Shown piece after piece: positions 22,300 through 31,236 of a stretch of 64,000 bases of DNA. The DNA comes from Azorinus chamasolen. Taxonomy: Eukaryota; Mollusca; Bivalvia; Cardiida; Solecurtidae. Both the position numbers and the translations under genes were made by a program. The stretch spans positions 40,595,243 to 40,659,242 of the forward strand of contig OY755243.1 of the NCBI GenBank assembly GCA_963576725.1. The letters are read 5' to 3'. Numbering within the stretch: the first letter of the stretch is position 1; each line of letters starts with the position of its first letter. The notes beneath the pieces were generated by a model that ran no database searches, was not told where the DNA came from, and saw only the letters and a list, made by a program, of their open reading frames with translations.

Positions 22300-22508
22300 T
22301 ACAGTAAAACCCCTCTAATGTGACCACTTAATGAACAAACATGGCTGCCTTCATAAGCAGGTGATTGCTTAATGCGGGACGAAAGTTATGCAGAAAGCTC
22401 CTATAGGAGCTTTCTGCATAACGTTCGTCCTGCATTAAGCTACCACCTGCCTATGTCACTGTGAATTATTCCCCTTTCTCGTGGTCGCATTAGACAAGTT
22501 TTACTGTA
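22300..22508. mobile_element. Family D2 element inserted in B (209 bases)
   Basis: Between two TAs: CAGTAAAACCCCTCTAATGT at the left and AGACAAGTTTTACTG at the right. Its long palindrome centres on GAAAGCTCCTATAGGAGC. Outside it, ..GTAGAATAAAGTA and TATAATTTCATAAGC are the two sides of B's TATATA tract. Confidence 0.9.
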
Positions 22509-22720
22509 TATAATTTCATAAGCACACAGCGCAGACCCTGTTCAGACGGCCACAGGTAGATGGCTAACCTTCAGTGCAGTAAGAGCGAACACGTGATTAC
22601 CTATGTTAACAGTTTGGATCCAGATACGGAGCCGAGCTACTTTTGACCTGCATTAAGCAATCACCTGCTTTATAACACTCCTGTATCCAATAAACGAATG
22701 GCTGCTTAGGAGAGATTATA
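22509..22720. mobile_element. B right half, C and D2 fragments
   Basis: 22509-22560 continues B (TAATTTCATAAGCACACAGC, CCCTGTTCAGACGGCC). 22605-22640 has C-like ACAGTTTGGATCCAGATACG, and 22640-22725 is a D2 right part (CCTGCATTAAGCAATCACCT). Confidence 0.55.
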
Positions 22721-23638
22721 CTGGGTTTTTTTCATAGAAAGGGAGATAAAATTAAACCATGACAATTGTGACAGACGACAAAACTTGCGTCCGTGTTTAC
22801 TATGGCGGGAAAAATGACTCAACAGTAATCGAATCTGCAGCCCTGAAGAGTTCCTAGAACTCTAACGTTATAAGTGTCAATCACTGTTAAACAACTTGAC
22901 TTAACCATCTCAATATGGGAATCGATATATCTGGAATTTGAAAACAGTGTAGATCCAAACCAAATGATTTTTTTCTAAACCGCTTATACTGTGTTTTATT
23001 TCAAATTCATTTCACACCAACAAATATTACCTTTAAATACCGACTGGACTCAGCTATAACTAATAGAGGGTCATTCAACATTCTAAATTCAGCATTTAAA
23101 GAGTTAGCCTACTCACAACCAGTCACATTTCTCCAGACAGGATATCGCAACAAAACACTGCACTTATTACGTATACATAGATCGCTGAAGATATAAGTTT
23201 GATATTTGTAATAAAGAGCTTTATCTCTCCGACATTCATTAACCCCTTAAACCCTGACCTATCAGAGTGGAATAGCCCATCAGTGTTTAACTATAGAGTT
23301 CACTCAGTACGAAAGGCTTAAACTCGCTAGAGGATTTCAAATGACAAACTGTGCAGACCCTGATCAGATGGTTCCTCTAGGATCGTTCTGATCTGGGTCA
23401 ACACTGTTTGCAAATGACACTGCATGCGTGCCACCGGTTGAAATGATTAAGATATGCCGTGCAACCTGCCTTGTAGCGGTTACCTCCCATAAATTATCGG
23501 TTAACAGCGTTGACAGTACAGCTACTGTATGATAGGGGAGGTAACACCGTACGTGTTTTAAGGAGTGCGATTGGCGGCCCAAGTTGAATCTTCCAAAACG
23601 TCGACCACCTAATACGAACGAATAATACAACAAATGTG
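22721..23638. other. No gene supported; B fragment
   Basis: Mostly unassigned. Bases 23335-23420 hold a B centre (AACTGTGCAGACCCTGATCA, TCTGGGTCAACACTGTTTGC). The stretch 23430-23630 is GC-richer, but I found no splice-site pair there. Confidence 0.45.
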
Positions 23639-23867
23639 TTAACCCTTTCCTCCATAAATACGCCTTTCTACTCCTCTGTAAAAGTCACTTTTTGAAACCA
23701 TTGTGATAAATATAACATTTGCTCCTATGGAGCAAATGCTCTATTTATCACAACGGTTTCAGTACTACACAATTCTAACATTTTCCTTTTCTCTAGTAAA
23801 TGCTCCTTTTTGGTAGATTCATTCAAAGAGGTTGGGTCTAAAAATAGCCTATGGGGGAATTGGTTAA
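23639..23867 (-). mobile_element. Family A element, CAACGG subfamily
   Basis: TTAACCCTTTCCTCCATAAA to GGGGGAATTGGTTAA. The right arm has CAACGG while the left keeps CCATTG, so here the arms mismatch. The left arm also reads AAATATAACATTT. Confidence 0.92.
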
Positions 23868-23876
23868 AGCGATCAC

Positions 23877-24095
23877 TTAACACTTTACCTCATGAATATT
23901 CATATAAGAAAATAGGAGATGTCAGATTGAGACATTATATGCTATGTGTGTTTACAGAATAACAAAGATCCGAGTTTATAGTTCTTGCCATGGCCAAAAC
24001 CTCATACTCATATGATATTATATAACTTCTTCTAATTAATGTTTGTATTACCATTATTTCTTTAGTGAATATTCACGAGATAAATGTTTTTGTTT
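23877..24095. mobile_element. Two B left ends facing each other
   Basis: TTAACACTTTACCTCATGAA and CATATAAGAAAATAGG open a plus B. From about 23975 the sequence is the minus complement of a B left half (GTTCTTGCCATGGCCAAAAC, TTATTTCTTTAGTGAATATT), ending in GAGATAAA. No central B palindrome lies between. Confidence 0.6.
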
Positions 24096-24173
24096 TGCTT
24101 TGGGGGTTTTTGTGTGTGTTTTTTTTAAGAAAATAAATACATGTAATTAAATAAACAAAGATCCCATGGTTAC

Positions 24174-24267
24174 CTGTTCTGACTTCCGGTTTCGGACTGT
24201 GTCCCTCCTCCATAGGCGACGGACTTGTTCCCGTACTCATTTCACTATTTACACTGGATACACTGTC
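24174..24267 (-). CDS. Internal exon of an unidentified minus-strand gene (probably exon 2)
   Basis: On the minus strand a T-rich tract ending in CAG precedes GACAGTG, and the exon ends AGAACAG followed by GTAACC, so both splice sites are canonical. The 94 bases encode 31 codons plus one base. They begin DSVSSVNSEMSTGTSPSP, continue through an acidic/proline stretch (MEEGHSPKPEVRTG), and the last G starts a split codon (phase 1). The composition (Ser, Pro, Glu, Thr) suggests a disordered linker rather than a folded domain. The sequence around it carries no recognised repeat, unlike most of the window. Later exons should lie to the left on the same strand; I could not identify one between 1 and 24173. 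The family is unknown. Confidence 0.6.
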
Positions 24268-24274
24268 CTGAAAA

Positions 24275-25823
24275 AAACATATTAGAAAAGGTATTTTAGA
24301 GCTATTCATAGAAAGCGAACTGATCCAAATCCCTCATTTCTTAGATATACGGTGTATTGATCTCTCATTTCTCAGCCGCTCATATATACATGTAGTTTTG
24401 ATAAGTCTTCGATACCCCACTTTATGTACATCTCTCTTCATTATAAATGAACGATGCAATTGAATTTCGCCGATTCGTGACTCTGTCAACAATGAACACA
24501 CCTTTGAAGCACGCGCAGTGATTGGCCTATAAGTTGGCACTTTTTTCATTCATTAGCACCGATAACAGTAAAGTTCCTATAATGGTCATACAGCAGTGAT
24601 AAAGTTTTCACGATGCCATACAGTCACATTGTTGTACGAAATATAAATGTAAGCAAGTCTCAAATTCCGGAAGGACGTGCGTAGCATATTCATTTCATCC
24701 TGCTCTACACCTTGCACCTAATCCTTGTGCATATTATTACAGATAATAATATTCTTTCGTGTAATATTATCAATGCAAGGGGCATATGTTTTATAATATA
24801 ACAATATATGCCATGATACCATTGACTGAACACCTTTTTATGCAACACTGTATATTCCAATTTCCCCCCCAAATCTCTTTTTTGGGAAAAGAGAAAGAAC
24901 ATAATAAACGGGAGAAAGACATGCCTTACTACGGTTAAGCGTAAATTTACCGAAGCGTAACATGTGATAAGAAATGTTTGTAAGTTAGATTGAAGTCGTG
25001 GAATCTCTTTTTATATCTCATGATTTTTCATATATATATGTTGATCAGTTCATATTCACGTTCAAATTTATCAACTGTTCCTTTATATTTGCTATGAATC
25101 TACTAGTGGCTATCGTAAATTTGAGGCACCTTTTAAATGATATTAGGTTCATATCCTGGACATCATATAGTTAACAATTGAACTTTAATTTACACCATTG
25201 GAAGTAGTGGTACAAAACTAACCAATGCAATCCGTGATTCAATACATGGGACATAGACAAATAGTGAAGCCATCTTATCAGGGTATGAACTGTTTATAAA
25301 CTTCAAGTCAATGCCAAACGTTTTAATAAGCATATATTTCCTTTTCAGGAACCGCTCAAATGAAAATATGGATGGATTCAAAATTAGACTTTATAAGAGT
25401 TTTCCTGATATGATATGAGATTAAGTCTTTCCTCTATAAAAATCATAGCACTGAAATCACTGAATTGAGCAGAGCCAAACAAAACGAAACGAAGAATTGA
25501 AGGTACGCTTGCAACTGTAAAACATTCAAGTTCCGTTGTTCAACGATATTGCACCAGACCCTCTACAGTGTAAAACAATATTGAATTAAATTAATTATTT
25601 TGAAATTAAATTAATGATTCTAGCAGTTGTACAAACAGACAGATAAGACAAATATAGTTGAAGTGCTAAAAGGTTGAAAGTAGTATCACTCATAACAGGA
25701 CAATGCATTTCAATTAAATTAAATGCCTTTATTTCCTCAACATAAGAGATGTGAGTAATATAATCATATTATGATACATAATACGTATTTTGTATATATA
25801 ATATACCTATAACAATGGTAAGA
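24275..25823. other. Transposon-poor intronic DNA
   Basis: AT-rich sequence with no recognised repeat except short AT microsatellite-like runs near 25780-25805. No second exon could be supported here. Confidence 0.45.
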
Positions 25824-26150
25824 TACAGTTGAACTTCGATATCTCGAACTCGGATAACTCGAACTACGGGATAACTCGAACTAAACGTTTAGATCTTCCA
25901 AAATCTTAAAATACAGAATTGCTCTAAAATGTATCACTACGCATAATTATCTAGAAACACATTTCACAGCTTAATGCAGGTCTACAGAAATGCTGAAAGC
26001 TCCTACAAGAGCTTTCAGCATTACTGTATACCTGCATTAAGCTGAGAAATTGAGAAATTGTCCAGATTAGAATTCGGATAACTCGAACTTCTGTTATCTC
26101 GAATTATTTATATAGTCCCTTGAAGTTCGAGATATCGAAGTTCAACTGTA
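25824..26150. mobile_element. Family D3 pogo-like element (327 bases)
   Basis: Ends CAGTTGAACTTCGATATCTC and its exact inverse GAGATATCGAAGTTCAACTG lie between TAs. Internal copies of GGATAACTCGAACT occur on both sides. The middle holds a D2-like palindrome: CAGCTTAATGCAGG, GAAAGCTCCTACAAGAGC, CCTGCATTAAGCTG. The TIR style is that of pogo/Tigger elements (recalled, not searched). Confidence 0.85.
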
Positions 26151-26157
26151 TTTGCAA

Positions 26158-26299
26158 AATTTACTCCATGAATATTTATGTAAGAAAAAATAACATGATG
26201 AATTTTCATTAGTATATTTTTTATAAAGCAAACAGATCAGACCATGATCTGGGTCTACCGTGTTTGCAATGACATAGAAAGGGTGAAGTAAAGGGTTAA
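26158..26299 (+). mobile_element. Short family B element
   Basis: TTTACTCCATGAATATTTAT, TAAAGCAAACAGATCAGACC, GATCTGGGTCTACCG and GAAGTAAAGGGTTAA. The central palindrome is reduced to AGACCATGATCTGGGTCT. Confidence 0.8.
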
Positions 26300-26485
26300 C
26301 ACTTTGTCCGATGTAAAATAATGTCTGCTCAAAGTTTGATCTCGTTCAATTGTGACTTTTTGTGATACGTTCAAGCTTTGATCGAGTGTCAAACAGCTTG
26401 GGTCCTGATGATGAAACAATAATTTATGCGGCGTCTCATCTGGATCTAAGCTGTTTGCAAATGCGAGTCAAGTCGCTGATAGTGG
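26296..26485 (+). mobile_element. Family C element sharing TTAA with B
   Basis: TTAACACTTTGTCCGATG, TAATGTCTGCTCAAAGTTTG, GTGTCAAACAGCTTGGGTCC, GCGGCGTCTCATCTGGATCT and GCAAATGCGAGTCAAGTCGC. One arm of the core is deleted and the right TTAA end is replaced by the adjoining D element. Confidence 0.8.
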
Positions 26486-26807
26486 TACAGTAAAACCTCT
26501 CTATAACGACCACTAAATTACAGTATAACCTCTCTATAACGGCAACTAAATTACAGTTAAACCTCTCTATAACGGCCACTAAATTACAGTATCTCTATAA
26601 CGGCCACTAAATTACATTAAGTATTTTCTGTTAAAGGCAGGTGGTATTTAGGGCAGGTGGCCGCTTAAAGCAAGGTGAAAGTAAAACAGAACGCTCCTAT
26701 AGGAGCGTTCTGTTTTACTTTCATCTTGCTTTAAGTTGCCACCTGCCCTAAATACCAAATAATTAACACAATTTAGTGGCCGTTATATATAGCGAGGCTT
26801 TACTGTA
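26486..26807. mobile_element. Family D element with a multiplied left end
   Basis: Four successive copies of the end (ACAGTAAAACCTCTCTATAA, CGGCCACTAAATT, ~33-35 bases; the last lacks AAACC) fill 26488-26618. A single right end (AATTTAGTGGCCGTTATATA, TTTACTG) closes it. The body has a long palindrome on GAACGCTCCTATAGGAGCG. Confidence 0.9.
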
Positions 26808-27509
26808 CAATGGTTAACGAGTGGGATATGTTTAAAGTAGCGGAATAAAAGTTAATATGAGACACTAACGAACTCCCTTATATTCTCGGGTGATCGCACA
26901 TTGTAGTCAGGAAACCCAAGGGACGAAGACAAAAGGTGAAAAGAGACACAACAGTGCATGATTACAGTCTGTTGTTGCATTGCTATGGGTGGCCTAACAG
27001 AGACACTGCATGGCGCGTCGACATTCGTAAATATGGTTCAGAACTCTTCAGATCCAGATCAACTACCGCGATTGAAAGCGGTGTCTGAACAAGGTCTACA
27101 TAGCTTACAAGTATCTCAACAAGGTAGAATTATCTCGTATATGTTCCCTACAAAGAACAGATTCTGATCAGATGCCACGTTCCAGCATTGCCTTTAACCA
27201 TAACGATGGGGTTGGGGCGGACTCTTCGCTTGAATAGGCATATTGATAATAATATCAATGTATTCTGCGTGAAGCACCATGTGAAATAAAGGGCAACATT
27301 TGGAGATAGAAAACATTGGTGTGTCTGTGTAAGCGCATCTGTTGTTTCGATTCATACGTTATTTCTGAATCAAAGTAAAATATAAAGAAACAGGTAGAAA
27401 TCAGTAATGACTTGAAACCATTTGTGTTTTTGGTACCCTTCCTATAGAGTAGAACCAGACCAGTCACCGGGCCTGAGCTATGTCACCTTAACCTTTAATG
27501 TGCTGAAAA
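26808..27509. other. No gene supported
   Basis: A short stretch at 27030-27060 (CAGAACTCTTCAGATCCAGA) resembles family C. The rest shows no repeat or exon I can defend. Confidence 0.4.
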
Positions 27510-27757
27510 TTAACCATTTCCTCTTTGAATATTCATGTAAGAAATAACGACGTCATTAATATTAATTAGTTTAATTGTTATAATAGCACATGGACACATG
27601 GATTTTTGGCCATGGCAGAAACTGTAGAATCGCGTCTATATCATATCATAAGCAAACAAAGCAGACCCTGGTCAGACGGTTCCTACAGAAGTCTTTGATC
27701 TGGGTCTATCCTGTTTGCAAATGGGTAGAAACGCGTATTTATGGGGTAAAGGGTTAA
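27510..27757 (+). mobile_element. Family B element, near-consensus
   Basis: TTAACCATTTCCTCTTTGAA, CATGTAAGAAATAACGACGT, TTGGCCATGGCAGAAACTG, CATAAGCAAACAAAGCAGAC, GATCTGGGTCTATCCTG and TGGGGTAAAGGGTTAA. It is a good reference copy. Its last TTAA starts the next element. Confidence 0.92.
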
Positions 27758-27877
27758 ATGAGTGCCAAACAGCTTGGATCCTGATCAGACGTCGAGGTTA
27801 CTGGGGTCTTGATCCACGATTGGATCCCAGTTGTTTGCAAACGCTAGTCTGGTCACGCTTAGGATGGGAAGGGCTAA
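27754..27877 (+). mobile_element. Short family C element in a TTAA chain
   Basis: TTAAATGAGTGCCAAACAGC, TTGGATCCTGATCAGACG, TTGCAAACGCTAGTCTGG and GGATGGGAAGGGCTAA. It shares its first four bases with B and its last four (CTAA) with E. Confidence 0.85.
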
Positions 27878-28118
27878 CCCCTTCTACTGTTCACGTCAAT
27901 ACTACCTGTAAACAGTGAAGACCCTGATGAGACAGCCCCTGCAGGAACTGTCTCATCAGGGTCTGCACTTTTTACAAGTTGATTGTGTAACCAGTGCAGT
28001 CGACAGCAGTGATTGCATATAGAAATATTTGTAGAACGTGAAGATGTATGTAGCTATTCAACAGGATATGGGCAAAGAATGGGAAATGTGTTTTAAAACT
28101 CAGCATGAGAAGGATTAA
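27874..28118 (-). mobile_element. Family E element in a TTAA chain
   Basis: CTAACCCCTTCTACTGTTCA to CAGCATGAGAAGGATTAA. The centre is GAGACAGCCCCTGCAGGAAC, TGTCTCATCAGGGTC. Minus relative to the copies at 47110-47356 and 54998-55248. Confidence 0.88.
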
Positions 28119-28166
28119 AGGGGAATACAAGGATGGTCAGATTATGTACATTATAGTATATAGCAA

Positions 28167-28374
28167 TACAGTAAAATCTCTCTATAACGGTCATTAAATT
28201 GTGTTTATTAGTTGGTATTTAGGACAGGTGGGTGCTTAAAGCAAGGTGAAAGTAAAACAGAACGCTCCTATAGGAGCGTTCTGTTTTACTTTCATCTTGC
28301 TTTAAGCGGCCATCTACCTTTAACACAAAATACTTGATGTAATTTAGTGGCCATTATAGATAGGTTTTACTGTA
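28167..28374. mobile_element. Family D element (208 bases)
   Basis: A clean copy between TAs: CAGTAAAATCTCTCTATAAC and GATAGGTTTTACTG. The inner stem runs from GGACAGGTGGGTGCTTAAAG through GAACGCTCCTATAGGAGCG to CTTTAAGCGGCC, and the core stem is uninterrupted. Confidence 0.93.
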
Positions 28375-28495
28375 TAGATCCTGATGAGACATCACTGTTT
28401 ACTTGACTCTTGATCTGAGTCCACCATTCCCCTAAATACACATTTAGCTCGTGATATGGCTCATATACAAAGTATGTGCTTCCAACAACAAACAC

Positions 28496-28753
28496 TTAAC
28501 CCTTTACTCTATGAATATTCATGTAAGAAATCATGACATCACGTTTATTGATTAACTATACATGTATTTTATTTTTTATAATAACATATAAACGCAGGAA
28601 TGTTTAACCAAGACAGAAAGTACAAAAGCATATGTATATTATGTCATAAGCAAATAGAGCAGATACTGATAAGATAACTCCTATAGGAGCCGTCTGATCT
28701 GGGTCTACTCTGTTTGCAAAGGCGTAGACAATCGTATGGAGTAAAGGTTTAAA
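28496..28753 (+). mobile_element. Family B element
   Basis: TTAACCCTTTACTCTATGAA to GGAGTAAAGGTTTAA. The centre is AACTCCTATAGGAGCCGTC. A second B centre (28778-28868; CAGACCAGACCCTGATCAG, CCGTCTGATCTGGGTCTAC) follows directly. Confidence 0.88.
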
Positions 28754-29008
28754 ACACGTACCATTCCATAGGTAAACAGACCAGACCCTGATCAGAAAAT
28801 TCCTACAGGAACCGTCTGATCTGGGTCTACTATGTTTGCAAATATGTCAAAAAGTGTCATGTTTAAGAAAGAATGGGATGAGTATTGGATTTTGTTTTTG
28901 GCCGATAAAATTGCGAATGAATTGACAAAAGAGTAGCTTTGTATAAAAGAAAGACAGAAAGGAAAACTGTTAGACAGACGAACACACTAGGTTAGGAAAG
29001 AAAGCAAA

Positions 29009-29656
29009 CAAAACACTGTCAACGAGACAGCATGGACAATTAAATAAACCACTGTCAACGAGACAGCATGGACAATTAAACAAAACACTGTCAACGAGAC
29101 AGCATGGACAATTAAACAAAACACTGTCAACGAGACAGCATGGACAATTAAACAAAACACTGTCAACGAGACAGCATGGACAATTAAACAAAACACTGTC
29201 AGCGAGACAGCATGGACAATTAAACAAACCACTGTCAACGAGACAGCATGGACAATTAAACAAAACACTGTCAGCGAGACAGCATGGACAATTAAACAAA
29301 ACACTGTCAACGAGACAGCATGGACAATTAAACAAAACACTGTCAACGAGACAGTATGGACAATTAAACAAAACACTGTCAACGAGACAGCATGGACAAT
29401 TAAACAAAACACTGTCAACGAGACAGCATGGACAATTAAACAAAACACTGTCAACGAGACAGCATGGACAATTAAATAAAACACTGTCAACGAGACAGCA
29501 TGGACAATTAAACAAAACACTGTCAGCGAGACAGCATGGACAATTAAACAAAACACTGTCAGCGAGACAGCATGGACAATTAAACAAAACACTGTCAACG
29601 AGACAGCATGGACAATTAAATAAAACACTGTCAACGAGACAGCATGGACAATTAAA
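29009..29656. repeat. 36-base satellite, 18 units
   Basis: The unit is AAAACACTGTCAACGAGACA, GCATGGACAATTAAAC. Each unit holds the small dyad CTGTC-AACGA-GACAG. Variants are AGCGAG, CAAACC, TAAATA and one TATGG. There are no spacers, so it is not a CRISPR. The two ~200-codon minus-strand frames exist because 36 is divisible by 3 and the unit lacks stops in those frames. Confidence 0.97.
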
Positions 29657-29794
29657 TCTGAATGTTAAAGTAAATTTACTCCAATTAATAACCTATGCCA
29701 AATACCAGAAGTATTCGGAGAACACTGACAGTGGAGTTGTAAAGCTGAACAAGTCACTTTTGCACAGTTTTAAGAAGTTCAAATTAGACTGGCA

Positions 29795-29920
29795 TGGTAG
29801 CAAATAGGGTAGACCCTGATCAAAACTGCTCCCGAAGGTGCACTTTGATCTGGGTCTGCACTATTTGTCAGTATTTGTCTGTCTGATATTTAAGGGTAAT
29901 TAGGGCCCTCCATTGGCTCT
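29795..29920. mobile_element. Unnamed palindromic element fragment
   Basis: AGCAAATAGGGTAGACCCTG, CAAAACTGCTCCCGAAGGTG and TTTGATCTGGGTCTGCACTA form a stem, followed by TTTGTCTGTCTGATATTTAA and GGGTAATTAGG. The same tail recurs at 49510-49580. Confidence 0.6.
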
Positions 29921-29998
29921 TATCGACATTTGACGACAATTGAGATACACATCAGATCAACATAAATTTTCACGACAATCTTTATAGCTGCAGGGAAG

Positions 29999-30226
29999 CA
30001 ATGGCCATATTCAACCCTTCTCATGCTGACAAAAATAATCTCTACTAAAACTTTCATCTCTTACGAGTTTTATTTACATCCCATTCGTTCATGTTTCCAA
30101 AACATCAACGGACCAAGTAACAAACAGCTTGGATCCTGATGAGACGCCGAGTTACTCGGCGTCTCATCTGGATATAAGCTGTTTGCAAATGCGAGTCAGG
30201 TCTCACACAGTGTGAGAAGAGTTAAT
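29999..30226 (+). mobile_element. Family C element with a perfect core
   Basis: CAACCCTTCTCATGCTGACA, AAATAATCTCTACTAAAACT, CAAACAGCTTGGATCCTGAT, the palindrome GAGACGCCGAGTTACTCGG then CGTCTCATC, GCAAATGCGAGTCAGGTC and GAAGAGTTAA. Confidence 0.85.
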
Positions 30227-30603
30227 GACATATAATTGATAGATACGGGAAATTTTGGACCGCCGATTTTCCAGGTTCCCGATGAAAACTGATGCGAATC
30301 GCAGTTATGGGCAAACCAGCTGTTGCCAAAACGAGTCGCATAGGAATACCTTGTCGCGAAATGTTGCCCGTTATATCTTTTATGATGGATGTTTGTTTTA
30401 GGTAAACGCAAGCACATGCTTGCTTCTGGTTAGGCTCCCAAATTTGTTTTTGTACAAACTTGACTGTTTGTATATTTTGGAGACTAATTGCAACAGAGAT
30501 TCTCTGATTTGCTTATGCACGGGTTACATTTGTTCCCATGTAGACTGAATATAACAACAGATGATCATAATATATATGGTTTAAACACAGCAAGAGCCAT
30601 GTT
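30227..30603. other. No gene supported
   Basis: 30300-30420 is comparatively GC-balanced, with short minus-strand frames only. No repeat was recognised. Confidence 0.4.
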
Positions 30604-30752
30604 TTAACCCTTTCCCTCATATAAACGTGTTTTCACGCATTTGCAATCAGAGTAGACCCAGATGAGACGCCGAGTAACTCGGCGTCTCATCAGGATCCAA
30701 GCTGTTTGTCACTTGATCAGTTGGAATAAACGAAGAACAGGGAAAGGGCTAA
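30604..30752. mobile_element. B/C mosaic element (149 bases)
   Basis: The left end TTAACCCTTTCCCTCATA, ACGCATTTGCAATCAGAG, TAGACCCAGATG is minus B. The centre GAGACGCCGAGTAACTCGG, CGTCTCATCAGGATCC, AAGCTGTTTGTCACTTG is C. The right end AACAGGGAAAGGGCTAA is B again. Confidence 0.8.
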
Positions 30753-30856
30753 TTTTATATGCCTGTCTTGTCACGTTATACTTTTTCATATGTTTCCAAA
30801 CTGGTTAAGCCTTTCAACAATATATGGACAAATGTGTGATGGTCCGTGCAAACAGC

Positions 30857-30980
30857 CTAGATCAAGATGAGACTTGAGTGACATCTGCAAAACTTTGGAT
30901 CTAGATCAGACATCGAGTAACTCGGCACTCGGCCTCTCATCAACATCCAAAGTGTTTGAAACTTGGAAACTATTTTTTAA
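30857..30980 (+). mobile_element. Family C fragment
   Basis: CAGCCTAGATCAAGATGAG is followed by a second core (CTTTGGATCTAGATCAGAC, ATCGAGTAACTCGGCACTCG, CATCCAAAGTGTTTG), so two partial C cores are juxtaposed. Confidence 0.6.
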
Positions 30981-30987
30981 AAAGAAA

Positions 30988-31062
30988 TTAACCCTTTCCC
31001 TCAAACTGACGACTTTTGACGACTCTGTAAAAGTCACTTTGCGAAATAATTGTGATAAATAG

Positions 31063-31098
<36 letters not shown>

Positions 31099-31228
31099 TA
31101 ATCTATTTATTACAATGGTTTCAAACTACAAATTCTAAAAATTTTCCTTTTCTCTAGTTAATGCTCCTTTTCGGTAGATTTATTCAAAGTGGTTGGATCT
31201 AAAAATAGCCCATGAGGTAATGGGTTAA
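30988..31228 (-). mobile_element. Family A element with an AAT loop
   Basis: TTAACCCTTTCCCTCAAACT to CATGAGGTAATGGGTTAA. The GAGCATTTGCTCC tip of the hairpin is replaced by an (AAT)n run at about 31063-31096. The outer arms remain (TTGTGATAAATAG and CTATTTATTACAATGG). Confidence 0.9.
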
Positions 31229-31236
31229 AGACTACT

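Noticed and set aside
22759..22854. Plus-strand frame of 32 codons beginning MTIVTDDKTC
   Set aside because: Part of it (CAGACGACAAAACTT) matches the tail of family C; there are no splice sites or conservation evidence.
23364..23633. 89-codon minus-strand frame
   Set aside because: Its C-terminal part (FANSVDPDQ) is the translation of a B-element centre; the rest lacks support.
28970..29634. Two overlapping ~205-215-codon minus-strand frames
   Set aside because: Both follow the 36-base satellite with no stop. There are two open frames over the same bases, no splice or start context and perfect periodicity, so they are repeat artefacts.
29009..29656. CRISPR array (36-base repeats with a dyad)
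   Set aside because: Units are directly contiguous with no spacers, no cas genes are present, and the surroundings are clearly animal DNA.
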